Of a DNA stretch of 64,000 bases, positions 1 to 11,340 are shown one piece after another. The stretch lies in assembly GCF_000471905.2 (NCBI RefSeq), contig NW_006497560.1, positions 2,282,913-2,346,912 on the forward strand, in the 5' to 3' direction. This DNA is from Amborella trichopoda. Its lineage: Eukaryota; Streptophyta; Magnoliopsida; Amborellales; Amborellaceae. Within the stretch, counting starts at the first letter, position 1. Every line of letters starts with the position of its first letter. The translations under genes and the position numbers were made by a program. The notes below the pieces were generated by a model, which saw only the letters and a list, made by a program, of their open reading frames with translations, did not search any database and had not been told where the DNA came from.

Positions 1-2585
1 AGGCAAAATAGACACCTCAACAAGTCACTTTCTAAAAACCAAACTAAGTGAATAAGTTACAATCATTTAAATAACAATTATAACAATTTCTAACCTTGTA
101 TAACCACTATAAATAAACTCAAATACCAACCCCTTATGGGGCAATTATATATAAAGCAAGACTAGCTTAGGGATTACACTTTTACAGTACAAATTACATA
201 AACTATGTCCCAAAGCTTAAATACATCGTGCAACTAATCTAAACAAAATTATAAAGAATAAAATCAACTAAAAAGGGAATTAGAATGTCAAATTAAAATA
301 GGAAAGCCACGTTTCGAACCCTTTGTGCCGGGGCCACGCAGTCAGGCCCAAAAAGGACTAAATTTTGTCCCTTCGGATTGTACAAAAGTGGTTCAATCTC
401 ACAATAGTATCTAATCCAAATGGAAAAAAATTACACACATTAAAATCACTTCTTACGATTTCAACACACCGGCATTATCATCCAAAACAGAATGCAAAAG
501 GTTTGAATCGAATCGGATAAAGGACAAGAGAGTTATAACTAAACTACACACGGTGGTCCCTCGGACCACCAAAACAGTCTTGTATGGAAAGATTATGAAC
601 CCCCATAGGTAAAAACGTGATGAAAAAGTTTCATAAATTGAGTGACACTCAAAGATAAAATTATTTGATGGATTTGAAGCAAAGTAATCAATGGATACTA
701 TACATGATCATTGATTCTCATGCATATAGGCTTATAACTTATGAAGGACCACACTATGAATAAGCATGATGAAAAAGATGATCAAATGGGGATTCTAAGA
801 TCAATGAAACGATTGTAAATTTAAAACTCCAGCAACTACAAATTCCAAGAATATGATCTTATGAGAAAATAAAATTCATTGGAGTTTACCTTGATAAATG
901 CGCACAATGGACTTAAGCATAAGAAAGGAGAACCACCAACAAGATCACTATTAATAGAACTCTAAAAATTTCCTCTCTTCAATTTTCTCTTAAAAAACCA
1001 TAGAAGAAGGAGGGGAGCGTCGATTTTCCAAAATGGTTCAAGAGTTGAGATAGTTAGGATTTGAGATCTCATAATGTGCTTTTATAACATGGGTAGTAAC
1101 CTTGGACTCAAACAATACCTTTGATGCACTAATCCAAAGGCACATGAGAGGTTAATGTACCTAGCCACCCATCCCCATCCAACCACTAGGATGAAAGGAT
1201 GGAATTTCATACCATTATCACTCACCTTAACCTTAAGTTATGTCACTTTACCATTTGTCCTTGGCCCATGTTTCTGTTCCAATTGTATCCAATATGACCT
1301 TACAAAAGTACGCTTAGTTTTTTTTAATAATGTATTAGAGTAGATAACCACAAAGGCTAAAGGGCAAAGAAGTAATTGGCAAAGCTCACACATGTGAAGA
1401 TATTTTACTTTATCAAAGCCAATCATTTTGTAGATCTAAAATTTCAAACTAATCAATTTAAAGATAATGTCTCATTCACACAATTGTGTGAAGATATTTT
1501 TCAACTCAAATTTGAAAATGTATTTTCTCTTTAATATCAAATAAATAAATTAATTAAACTTCACACATGCCATGGAAGACCCATGTGTGAGTTAATTAAG
1601 AGATGTGATAAAAAAGGGACTTTAATTTATAACATTATATAACAAAATATAACAATATATAACAATACACCATAACACAACTCCTTATAAAACAAGCAAC
1701 CAAGTGCTAATCTAGTCCCCCATCTAGGGATCAGTGCCCAGCAGGGCGGTGATCTGAGAATGAGGCGTTGTGTGCCACGTGGCGGCCCTATGGCCCTTGG
1801 ACGCCACATGGCACTATCAGGTCAGGACTAAAGTGGAATTTTAGTCAAACAGTTTGAAAACCCTCATTTTTTAGCAAATAAAATTCTAAAAAATTCTTTA
1901 AAATTCCCAATAAATATTTAAAGTATTTTTGAGCAATGTTTAGATTTTTCTCATCATTATAAAATTAGATAAAAGGTATAGTGAGATCTCAAGCTAATAA
2001 CTATATGTATCAGAGTACTCTATTGGGCTAGTCTCGAATGATGTTCCGTCGGGTCACAGATCGACCCAATAGATCTATGTTCCAGATTCTAAAGCAGGGA
2101 CATATAATTGGCCATATCAAAGTTGTTGAGCTAGAACTTCCAATCATTCGGCTCTCAATGGATTACAAGTATACCCCTGTGGGACATGATCTAACTCAAT
2201 TACAAGAGTCTTCTCAAAGCTCATGTGCATGCCATACAATGGTCTCTTGTCAGGATACATACTCATATTCTATTAGTCTTGACCATTCCATATAGGGCAA
2301 ATACTCAATAAGTACTCGGGTTCTATTTTTCTCGTTTGGATTCTCCAAGCCCTGGCCATTTGGAGCTAAACATGAGGCTAACTTATAATATCCTGACTAG
2401 GAGGTGACCTTCACACCTCATTGAGAAATTACTTTCTCAACACGTGAACTCTCGATGCCTCATGCGTTCTCGCGGTAAAAGAATCTAGGCTTCATTTCGC
2501 AATACGCAAGATTTCAATCTCTCAATCGCTCCCATTGAATGAGAGACTATTGGAATTTAGGCCTTGATAGGCCATATTTCCAACA
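1..2585 (-). mobile_element. Copia-1 3' LTR (left edge cut by window)
   Basis: This non-coding stretch ends in ...TTCCAACA immediately before a polypurine tract (read on the minus strand), the expected outer boundary of a 3' LTR whose minus-strand start is TGTTGGAAATATGG. It aligns by eye with the complete LTR of Copia-2 (29,243-31,922): shared landmarks include the CCCCTTATGGGG block near 130, the CCC/TTTTG block near 320-420, the GAGATCTC block near 1,985, and the closing CACCTC...AATTTAGGCCTTGA segment. By comparison only about the first hundred bases should lie outside the window. Short open frames inside it have no recognisable domain and are not annotated. The boundary at 2585 is well supported; the left limit is unknown. 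Confidence 0.8.
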
Positions 2586-2596
2586 TTCTCCCACTT
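2586..2596 (-). other. Polypurine tract of Copia-1
   Basis: On the minus strand the sequence reads AAGTGGGAGAA directly against the LTR start TGTTGG. A purine-rich GTGGGAGAA tract next to a TG start is the usual plus-strand priming site of plant copia elements, and Copia-2 has the same motif at 31,923. Confidence 0.8.
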
Positions 2597-2712
2597 GGCT
2601 TTTTGGAGCCTGAATTCTTATATCTCTCTCTCATTATCGTTCACAATAAATCAAAGCATGCATAATCATCCATGGATTTATCTTTCACAAGCAATAGACA
2701 AAGTAATTATAA

Positions 2713-3480
2713 TTATGTCAACCTCCTTAAAGCCATCCGGTGCACATGCCTCACAAAATCATTTTTCCCCAAGCCTTTGGTTAATGGATCTTCATGCATA
2801 GCCTTAGATGGAACGTAACCAACTTCTACTTCACCAGCTGCTATCTCTTCTCTTACTCTATGATATTGAGCTTTAATGTGCCTTGACTTGCTGTGGAACC
2901 TTGGTTCAACTGCCACTGCTATTACAGCTTGATTGCTGCACATGAGTCTAATAGTTCCATGTTTTAGAGGGTTGAAGTTAAGATCATTAAAGAACTTCTT
3001 AATCTAAATGGATTCTAAAGTTGTGGAACTTAAAGCTATATACTCGGCTTCCATGGTAGATAGGGCTAAAGTATCTTGCTTCTTGGTGCGCTAAGAAATG
3101 GCACCACCCCCATAAAGAAATAGATAATCCGAATTGGATCTCAAGTCATCCGAGTCTCCTTGATAATCAGAGTCTGTATATCCCAAAACTTTAAGCTCAC
3201 TCACATTACCATAGGTTAATCCATAATGAAATGTTCATTTCAAATACCTCATGATTCTTTTCATAGCTTTTCAATGTTCTAATCCATAATCACTTTGGAA
3301 TCGACCAATCAAGCTTTGGGCAAAAGCTAGATCAGATCTAGTTCCCATGGTTAAATACACTAGTCATCCTGCAGCACTCCGATAAGGGATCCTTTCCATC
3401 TCATTTCTCTCAAGATTATTGTTTGGTTCCATATCGACATTTAAGTTTCCTCTCCTTTCTACAGGTGTATCTGTAGGCTT
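2713..3480 (-). pseudogene. Copia-1 RNase H and RT connection domain remnant
   Basis: The C-terminal end of the Copia-1 polyprotein. Translation gives the copia sequence block YTDSDYQGD, then LSTMEAEYIALSS, then a CDN-like block and a closing HSKSRHI...REEI...GYVPS segment, in the canonical order of Ty1/copia RNase H. The enzyme would remove the RNA strand during reverse transcription. The first Asp (TDS) and the Glu (MEAEY) are kept, but the CDN motif reads CSN, so one catalytic Asp is lost. Several in-frame stops interrupt the domain. It lies next to the PPT and 3' LTR, as expected. The family assignment is secure; the copy is clearly dead. Confidence 0.85.
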
Positions 3481-4230
3481 GGATTCACTCATACCACTTG
3501 CAAATATGTAGATTGAGATAATTGAATAGTGCGAGCTGCTCTATCTCTTATAAGATGAATCCCTAACACATACCAAGCCTCTCCCATATCTTTCTTATCA
3601 AAATTACTTGATAGCATTGTCATTGTGTCCCTTATATAGTCTAGGGTACTACTAGCTATTAGAATGTCATCCACATATAAAGTTATGAAAGTAATGCCAG
3701 TTCCATTGGTCTTATGATATACACAATGGTCGTCCTCATTTGGTTTGAATTCGTATCTAATCAGGGTTTGGTGGATCTTGATGAATCATCTTCTTGAAGC
3801 TTGTTTGAGACTATAAAGTGATTTGCTAAGTTTGTACACGAACTTTTCCTTTTGTTTTACAACAAAACCCTTGGGTAGGTTCATGTATGTATCCTCTTCT
3901 AGGTCAATATTTAAGAAGGCGGTTTTCACATCCATTTGATGTAATTCTAGGTCAAGGTAAGTTGTTATGGATATGATCATCCTAATTGAAGGCATTTTAG
4001 CAACAGGTGAATAGGTGTCAAAATAATCTACCCTTTCCTGTTGGGTAAAACCTTTTGCTATAAGTCTTGTTTTGTATTTTTCAATACGCCCTTCGGAGTT
4101 AAGTTTCTTTTTTAATATCCACTTACATCCAATGGATCTAAGGTTAGGTGGTAATCGGACTAATTCTCATACATGATTCTTTATGATTAAATTTATCTCA
4201 TCTTGCATGGCTTATTTCCATAACTTATGA
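3481..4230 (-). pseudogene. Copia-1 reverse transcriptase remnant
   Basis: Conserved copia RT blocks appear in order on the minus strand: IGCKWILKKK, RLIAKGFTQQ, VDYFDTYSPVAKM, LELHQMDVKTAFLN, YKLSKSLYSLKQA and the catalytic LYVDDILIAS box (about 3,660-3,690). In a working element this domain makes the cDNA copy inside the virus-like particle. The YVDD aspartates are intact, but the frame is broken by stops, including one right after the SLKQASRR block. It lies between integrase and RNase H, giving the Ty1/copia gene order INT-RT-RH. Confidence 0.9.
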
Positions 4231-4280
4231 TCCAGACAAGACATAGTATGTAGGTAAGAATAAGGTTCCTCATCGGGTTC

Positions 4281-5215
4281 TTAACTAATCATCGCATAGT
4301 CCTCCCCAAAGTAAGTGAAAAAGGTAGGTGGTCTCCTTATTCTCTCACTTCGCCTAAGTGGGATGGTTTCAATTTCTTTGTTAGGCTGAAGCTTATGGAA
4401 GTCTACTCTCTTTTGGGTTGATTCTCTCTCAAGGAATTCATATTCAAGGAAATGGGCATTAATGCTTTCAATCACATTACGATTCAAGAGGTTATAAAAC
4501 CTAACCTAAATCCCTTCCCATGACTTGGGTATCCTATGAAAACACATTTTATGGTTTTAGGATCAAGTTCGGACCTATTTTGGGATGGTATGAGAACATG
4601 GGCTGAACATCCCCAAACCTTGAGGTGCTTTATTGAGGAAGGTCGGCCCATGAAGATTTGGCAAGGAGTTGATTGAATTACGTTGGTGGGAGTCTGATTA
4701 AACACATATGTGACCGTTAGAATCGCCTCACCCCAAAACTCTAATCCAAGATTAGCGGTACTCATTATACTTCACACCATCTTAACTAGGGTCCTATTCC
4801 TTCTCTCGGCAACCCCATTTTTTTTGGGTGAGTAAGGTATGGTAGTTTGGTGGACAATCCCATATTGGATATAAAGATCTTGGAAGGCTTGGGAGGTGTA
4901 TTCCCCACCCCTATCTGATCTAAGGTTTTTGATGGTTCGACCTAGTTAGTTTTTAACTTCCTCTTTATATTGTTGAAATTTAGTTATAACCTCACTTTTG
5001 TTTCTCATGAGATAGGTGTGACTAAAACGGGAATGGTCATCAATGAATGTTATGAAGTACCTCATGTGCCCGATAGGCACACTCATAGATTGACACACAT
5101 CCTAGTGGATTAGTTCCAATAGGCTAGAGACCCTTTTGAACTTTTGGTGAGACTTCTTTACCATCTTTCCTTTAAGGCAAACCTCGCATCTATTATGAGA
5201 ATTGATATTCATTTT
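4281..5215 (-). pseudogene. Copia-1 integrase remnant with C-terminal linker
   Basis: Minus-strand translation shows the zinc-binding end block (CEVCLKGK), the catalytic-core block FIDDHSRFSH with its Asp, LRSDRGGEYTS, and NGVAERRNRTL carrying the catalytic Glu, then FWGEAI and the YPSHGKGF core end. A basic RRSERIRRPP linker (about 4,330) leads into RT, as in copia polyproteins. Integrase would join the cDNA to host DNA. A stop lies before LGRTIKNLRS and a frame change occurs near 4,490. The order with respect to RT (integrase first) is diagnostic of Ty1/copia rather than Ty3/gypsy. Confidence 0.88.
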
Positions 5216-5283
5216 ATCAAGCAATCATTCTTTCATCATAATATGCATTCTAGATGGATTAATGTGACCTAACCTTAAATGCC

Positions 5284-5720
5284 CTAAAGTAAAATTTTGT
5301 AAATCATCACCCAAGTAAGCAAACTCCTTTTCATTTTAATTTCATAAAACCCTTGAACCAAGTGGGCTACAAAAAAAAGGTCTCCATGAAAAGAGCCATC
5401 ATGCACATAGACATTTTCCTTCTTGAATAAGAGCATAAACCCGGTTTTACTCATCTTGGAAACCGAGATGAGATTCTTCCTCATCTTCGGTTCATAGAGG
5501 GTGTCCTCAAGCATGAGATTCTCACCATTATTGAGCTCAACCACATAGTCCGCCTTTCCTAAGACCCTCTCTATTTAATTTCCAATCATATAAAGATTAT
5601 GAGTACCAGTTTTGACATCATAAAACCTTCTAAAGCCCTTCATAGAATTTGTCACATGGTCAGTAGCCGCCGAGTCAAGAACCCACACATCCACCTCTTT
5701 ATTGGCAATCAAAGTCTCAT
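5284..5720 (-). pseudogene. Copia-1 protease and GAG-pre-integrase remnant
   Basis: The protease active-site block reads VWVLDSAATDHVT (about 5,640-5,680); the copia consensus there is DSGA/DSGC, so the Gly is changed to Ala while the catalytic Asp remains. Downstream is the GAG-pre-integrase stretch (MRKNLISVSKM..GF), which links protease and integrase. The domain would cleave the polyprotein. Stops near 5,574 and 5,283 separate it from its neighbours. Confidence 0.8.
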
Positions 5721-6826
5721 GGACCACACAAACTCTCTCTGTCCTTGGTCCTCCACCGGTATTAGGTTGAGGCTTACCGATATTGGGTTTAGGAGCAAAA
5801 TGATAGCTTTGTGGAGGAGGAGGATACCTACAAAACTTTTGAGTATGCCCATATTTCTTGCATTTAAAGCATTGCACCTTCGAATAATCTTGGCTTGAGG
5901 GCCAAACCGACCTCCCACCTACCATCATGGGTGTGGGTGGTGGTTTAGGCCTAAAAGGTATGGGGCTAGTATGGTTTGGTGGGTAGGCATGGGTTTTGGG
6001 AGGGTAGGGACTAAATGGGAAAGGGGAGTAGGATTTTCCCTTTGCTTCCCCTTCCCTTTCCATTTGCTTTTTCCCTTTCTTTTCTTGTTCTTAGCATTAT
6101 CACTCCCACTCACTCCCACATTACATGTATTCACTATAGAAGAGAAGAAGAGATAGGAGTAATGAGTAAGGGAGTAGAAGAAGATGAGGGTTGGTGAGAT
6201 TTTACCATATGGACCATGGAAGATGGTCTATCCATTGTCATCATTCTTTGCTCTTCCCCTTCCATGAAAAATGCAATCTCCTCCACTATTGTAGGTGCAT
6301 ATTTGGCCATGAAATTGGCCACAGAGATCTCCCATGAGGGTGATATCGAAATACAAACATTATCTTTTGTGTCACCTTAACATATCAGTGACCGGCTCTC
6401 TCACTCAGAATTCTTGAACTCCCTTAGATATTCACCCACTTTGTTGTGATCATCCATTTTGCAACACATGAGATTTATCATTCTAATGATCCTTTGAGCT
6501 TCATTCAATGAGTCCTATTTCTTTTTCATGTTCTCCATAATATCTTCGACACATACGGAATTCTCATACTCCTTAATAAAGGAATCACTTCTAGTTGCAA
6601 AAATAATATTCATGGCACTTTGGTTTTTATTATGTCATGTCTCATATGAATCCTTAACAACTTGAGGAGCATTGATTGCGGGCGGATTAGGTGGTCTAGA
6701 AGTCAAAAATAGGAATAGACCATCTTCATGAAACACATAACCAAATTTTCTTCTCCATTCAGAGAAGTTGGTTCTATTGAATCTCTCCTCCTTAAGCAAT
6801 TTAGTGAGTATCGAACGGGCTGCCAT
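5721..6826 (-). pseudogene. Copia-1 gag remnant
   Basis: The start at 6826 reads MAARSILTKLLKEERFNRTNF.EW, the typical N-terminus of a plant copia capsid protein (UBN2/DUF4219 type), only about 60 bp downstream of the PBS. A CX2CX4HX4C zinc knuckle (CFKC...GH...C) lies at 5,830-5,871, followed by a proline-rich stretch. Gag would form the particle and bind the RNA. The central part has stops near 6,634, 6,500 and 6,380, and the serine-rich segment near 6,150-6,230 is in another frame. Copia-2 carries the same gag layout. Confidence 0.85.
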
Positions 6827-6885
6827 GGGTTCCTATTTGGCACTCTATAATCCCTCTAAAGACCCTAATAAAGGCTGTAAATGAG

Positions 6886-6903
6886 CCTAGCCCTGATACT
6901 AAT
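6886..6903 (-). other. Degenerate PBS of Copia-1 (tRNA-iMet type)
   Basis: The minus strand reads TTAGTATCAGGGCT, two or three changes from TGGTATCAGAGC, the complement of the 3' end of initiator tRNA-Met used by many plant retroelements. Copia-2 has the unmutated form at 36,273. No Copia-1 5' LTR follows; the sequence switches directly into a gypsy gag. Confidence 0.7.
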
Positions 6904-8238
6904 TGATAGTGCCAGTTTAAAGCGTCACCGGTCAAAGTTTGTGAAAATAGGACCTTCAACTGGTTAGGCTTGTCTCGCAAGGCTCAGATGAAGAGGAGGT
7001 ATGCATTAGCATGAGTATCTGGGTCACTGTTCTCATAGAATTTGTTTTTAAACTCTGAGATGACAAACACAGGGGGAAGGTCTTCCATGCCTCTAAGGGT
7101 CTCATGAACAGAGGCCTTTGGGGGTAGGATTTCATGCATACCCATCCTCACAAGTATATCCTGCATCACTTTTAAAGTTCGGCATGTTTGTAGGCCCACT
7201 GGTCAGTGGGGTCCCAAACGTGGACTGATGAGTCGAGATTTGGGGTATACATTGGCCTGCATGGGCCTGAAATTGATAAGTCGCAGTCACCGGGGAGGTT
7301 TGATACACTTGCGCCTGAGGGGCGTACTGTCCCATGAGTGTCGCCACCGGTTGCGAAAACTGCACGGTAGGTGTGATCAGATACACAAGAGGGATCGATT
7401 GAAGAATCGGCTGACTCTGCTTTGTTATGGGTCGACCTATGTTATTAGGTTGGCTTTGGACCGACCCATGAACTGGGGCATGAATTGTGTAACCTAAGTC
7501 AACAAGAATGTTGGGGGCTGCCTGGATGCCTATCTCGCCTAAGGGTTGGTCTAGATTGACGCCTCTGCGTATAGTGTTCAAGACATCGTGGGCTACACTA
7601 CAGTGGCTCGAGGTTGGGTTAGATCCCTTAGACTTAGATGGTTCTTGATTTTGAGACCGTTGAGCCCCAGGGGTATCTTGGTGCTACTTCTGGGCATCAT
7701 TAAATACAACATGAAGTTCTTCCCTCATACGGCTTCTGCTTTGGTTGCCTAAGGTCACACGGCTCCTACTATGGCTACGTAAGGTTCCCTGTTGGACAAT
7801 GCCTGGCCAGACCCCTTGGTTGTTCAGACCAAGATGGGACCCAAGCTTGGACCTGAGTGTGAACCTGGTTCGGACCTAGGTTAGGCTAGGTAAAAGCCTA
7901 AACTTGGATCAGAGTTTAGATTGGACCAAATGTGGGTCCGAGCTGAGATCTAAGATCAACCAATCAAAAATAAGCAAGCAAGCACACAAAAACGTTTGAC
8001 TTAGTAAAGATCTATGGGTAGGCTTGGCTTGAGAGTGCGTTTCTAACTACTGAAATGCGGTTAGGATGATATAAGTCCCCGTAGAGGTTCTGGCCTCCTG
8101 TTCTATGATTTTGCTAGGTTCTACTATATGCGGAGTGGCTTTGAGGTAAAGGATTACAGTGGGGCGCTCACAGTTAAAGTTATGCGAATCCCAACCGTCT
8201 CGACTCTCAAAGCTGACTTCCCCTCCTGCCGTTAACAT
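6904..8238 (-). pseudogene. Ty3/gypsy gag fragment with leader (truncated)
   Basis: A 149-codon open frame at 7,132-7,581 is rich in Pro, Gln and Ser, as in the N-terminal part of plant gypsy gag proteins. A shifted frame at 6,984-7,199 continues with LPPVFVISEFKNKFY.NSDPDTHAN.Y, matching the gag consensus in which a Lys/Phe block is followed by DGTGDP..H...Y. After a stop, SQTLTGDALNWHYQL resembles the capsid helix ending in AxxWY. It then stops abruptly at the Copia-1 PBS, so the rest of gag and all of pol are missing. An additional 63-codon frame at 8,047-8,238 may be leader. The gypsy assignment rests on these blocks plus the PBS at 9,562. Confidence 0.65.
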
Positions 8239-8589
8239 GGATTTTGGGGGCTTTCAAAAAATTTGTTTTCTGGTTTTTCAGGATTCCCAATCGGTGTGTG
8301 CTATAGTGTGCAAAGAAGCATGCAAATGAAAATAAATTCAAGCACATATGCACACAATAAGAAAGAAAACAAGTGAGCACTTGGCGCTGAGCGCATGAGC
8401 GATTGACACTGGTCGCACCTAGCGATGCGTGCTTCGAGGCGAAACTCGCTCGAGGCACAATATAGATGGAGGGGTGAGGCACAATGTAGTGAAACCAGGC
8501 ACAATTCGTGCTAAGTAGAGCGTGACTCGCGTAGAGGATGACTCGAACGGGAAAAGGTTCAGGGAGGGTGCAAGCAACCCTCAATCAGT

Positions 8590-9540
8590 TTTGTTTTTTT
8601 TTTTTTCAATTTTTTTATCGTTTTTAAGTTTGATGAAACACAGTTAAACTAAGCGTGGTGAAAGCAAGAAAAATATGGTTTCTGACCAAATTAACAAACT
8701 AAAAAAAAAAAGAAAAAGTCAGGAGTAGGTAGACTTATCTGAAGCAAAATACTCTTTTTATATTTTTGAAAAAATTATTTTGAGCCAAAAATTGGTGAAC
8801 AAACACAAAAAGGGCTCTGGAATAGGTCTGTGGGGTCCTAGAATTTTTTTGGGACCTCTGTGATCGGGCGGCACGGACCGTGTCACCCGGGCAGCGCTGG
8901 TCGGGTCACACCTGTAGGTTGGGCGGCATAGGTCGTGTCGCCCAAAAAAAAAAAAAAATTTTATTTTTATTTTTATCTAATTTATATTGATGAAATAAGG
9001 CTACTAAAACTTGCAGAAGCAGAAAAATCTGACTTTTGATGAAATAAAATTAAAACAAAGTGAAATAGAAGAACAACATATAAAACAGACCTATATCAAG
9101 AAAACTACTTTTTTCGTATTTTTAAAAATTTTATTTTTCTCTGAAAATTTGTGTACAGCCACAAAAGAGACCCAGAAACCAGCCTGAAAAATTTGAAATT
9201 TTTTTGAATTGGGCGATGCGGGGAACCAGAGAGCGTGTCGCCTTGGACCTGGGCAGCACGCCTAGTGTCGCCCAAAAACTTATTTTTAAAAAAAATTTTT
9301 TATATGTTTTTATTGTATATATTGATAAAAATAAGATTAATTTAAACTTGTAGAAACATCAAATAAATGTGTTTTGATGAAATTAAATTTTAAAAATGTG
9401 ACAATAGATCTATCAGAAAAGTATTTGTTTTGTATTTTTAAATATTTTATTTTAACCTGAAACCTTGGAAACAGTCACAAAATAGTACCTAAAGAATTCT
9501 TGAAAAGTTTCAAAATATTCTGAGATTTTTGAAATTTTGA
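8590..9540 (-). repeat. Three diverged ~340-bp repeats in the gypsy leader
   Basis: Between gag and PBS the AT-rich sequence repeats three times (starting near 8,605, 8,960 and 9,290). Each unit has a poly-A/T start, a TGATGAAA-like block, a TATTTTTNAAAAATT block, CACAAA..G, and (units 1 and 2) GC-rich boxes of the type GGGCGGCACG...CGTGTCGCCC at 8,866-8,943 and 9,211-9,273. Unit-to-unit identity is low, so boundaries are approximate. Repeats of this kind in untranslated regions are known from Tat/Ogre-like gypsy elements; I infer the same here. Confidence 0.6.
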
Positions 9541-9561
9541 CGCTTGAGTGACGCTCGATTT

Positions 9562-9580
9562 GCCCCACGGTGGGCTCCAA
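9562..9580 (-). other. PBS of the gypsy element (Tat-like)
   Basis: The minus strand reads TTGGAGCCCACCGTGGGGC, very close to the TTGGCGCCCACCGTGGGGC motif that follows the 5' LTR in many plant Tat-lineage gypsy elements. It starts two bases inside the LTR end CA at 9583. Confidence 0.75.
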
Positions 9581-9582
9581 AC

Positions 9583-10718
9583 TGTTTACCATGAAAAATT
9601 AGAGAGATCTTGAAATGAAAATTTCTCGGATTTGACACCTTAAAAATGACAAAAATGAAATAGTAGAGAAGGTTAAGAAAGTGAAGCAAATCGAATTTAG
9701 ATATGAGGTCAGATCTACCCGAAAACGAGCAGATATGTTCTCCGATCTGTGAGAGGGCCAGCATGATCCAGAGCATCCAAAATGTGATCTTAAATAAAAT
9801 TAATAAAATCGGATCAAAATAAAATTAAAATAATGAAATAAGAAGACAAAAGAAAGAATTGGTACCGAATCGGGCTGGATGGCCAGGCACTTTCGAGCCT
9901 CCTGGGGCTTACCCGTATCAGAACTGGTCCTCTTTTGTTTCTCTGAGTCAGATGTTTGTCAAAAAATTTCTTCAGTGTGAAGGCTTTGATTTAGGGTTTT
10001 ATGTCCTAACGGTTGATCTGGGGTTTCTCTCAGAGGGCTAAGGCTTCCTGACGCAATTTCCAGGGTTTTCTCTCCTGTAACCCCCTCAGGTTTTCCATGT
10101 CGATCTCTTCTGTTTCTTTTCCTTTGTTAGGGTTTTTCTACCTCTAGCATTTTCTCTTTCTGAAGTCCCCCTAGTTTTTCTCTCCATCCCCCCTAAATGG
10201 TCCCCAAAAATATCCTCACAAGGGGGCCAAATTTGTTGGGGAGAATCAACTCACGCAACAAATAAATCCACCAAGTCAAAGATATCATTTTGGAGAGGTG
10301 GATTTGGGCAGCATGGGGCATGCCGCCCACGTAAAATGGTAAAAATCGATCTGGACTGAGCGGCACGGGTCGTGCTGCCAATGGTTGGGGTGGCACGCCC
10401 CATGCCGCATAAACAAAAAATGCTCCAAATCGAAATTTTTCTTTTCAAGAGTGTGTTCCTCAGCCTCTTGTGAAGCTATCAGAGAAAATTTGGGTCAAAA
10501 TAAATTTTTTTATTATTTTTAATGATTTTTTTTGTAAAACAAGGAATTTACAAAAATCTAGGTCAAAACAAGGTTTCTGTAGGGTTTCGGGCAGACAAAC
10601 TGGTTCCAGATCACAAGGTAGGCTATGTGAACTATGGATTTAGGTTTACTAGGTTAAGTGTGGTCCTAAGGATTTAGAAAACCACAGAATTTGCCAGATT
10701 TAAAAAGGGGTGTCTACA
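9583..10718 (-). mobile_element. 5' LTR of the 6.9-10.7 kb gypsy fragment
   Basis: In minus orientation the unit starts TGTAGACACCCC at 10,718 and ends ...GGTAAACA at 9,583, next to the PBS; length about 1,136 bp. TGTAGACACCCC is a common LTR start in plant gypsy elements. It contains three palindromic GC-rich boxes (10,306-10,328; 10,360-10,379; 10,387-10,408) related to those in the leader. To the right, Copia-3 gag begins abruptly at 10,719. No second LTR of this family was found in the window, so no target duplication can be scored. Confidence 0.75.
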
Positions 10719-11340
10719 ATATGCAGATTCAAGAGTATTTGTAATGGTTTAGCTGCAATTGACAAACTTGTATTAGATGAAAATAAGGTATTTTGGCTTC
10801 TTAGTAGTCTTGGTCCAAAAATATACGAATTTTGTTATTACTATGCTTAAGCCTCTGATTCCTTTTTAATTACAAATTATACCACTTCATCAAAGCCATG
10901 AAATTAGAAATCTGCTTCATTCTCTAAAGAACACTCGTATCCAAATTAAAATGTGACCCTTGCTAGACAACAGAGAAATTTTAGACCAAACAGAGATACT
11001 AGAAATTACAGAGGTAGAGGCATATTCAACTTTGTTGGTGAATAATTTTTCAATTCTTAGGGGCGTGGATTTGCTCAAATATGCCAAAACAATAATGGGG
11101 GATGTGGTATGCCTCAAGGAAACTAAGAAAGTGGTGGTACACCTATGCAAAACGTGAATCAAAGGTTCCATCAAGATTTACAGATACAACAATAAAATCA
11201 AACACCCAAAGAAAAATTTCAAATTTGTATAAAATTTGGACATAATGCATTAAAGTGCGGACACTAATTCAACATATGTACCAAGAAAAATATATTCCGC
11301 AAGCTCTTGCTGCAGTGACTATAGCAAATTCTAAGACTCG
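10719..11340 (+). pseudogene. Copia-3 gag remnant (5' end missing)
   Basis: Plus-strand translation starts in the middle of a copia gag: ICNGLAAIDKLVLDENKVFW then LLSSLGPKIYEF, equivalent to the consensus LAAIGKPVSDEDKVxxLLxGLGPEY. Further on is an RGRG-rich basic stretch (about 11,000-11,060) and a zinc knuckle at about 11,220-11,265 reading FQICIKFGHNALKC, in which the first Cys is replaced by Phe. Stops and frame changes are frequent. The N-terminus, PBS and 5' LTR of Copia-3 are absent, replaced by the gypsy LTR that ends at 10,718. Confidence 0.8.
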
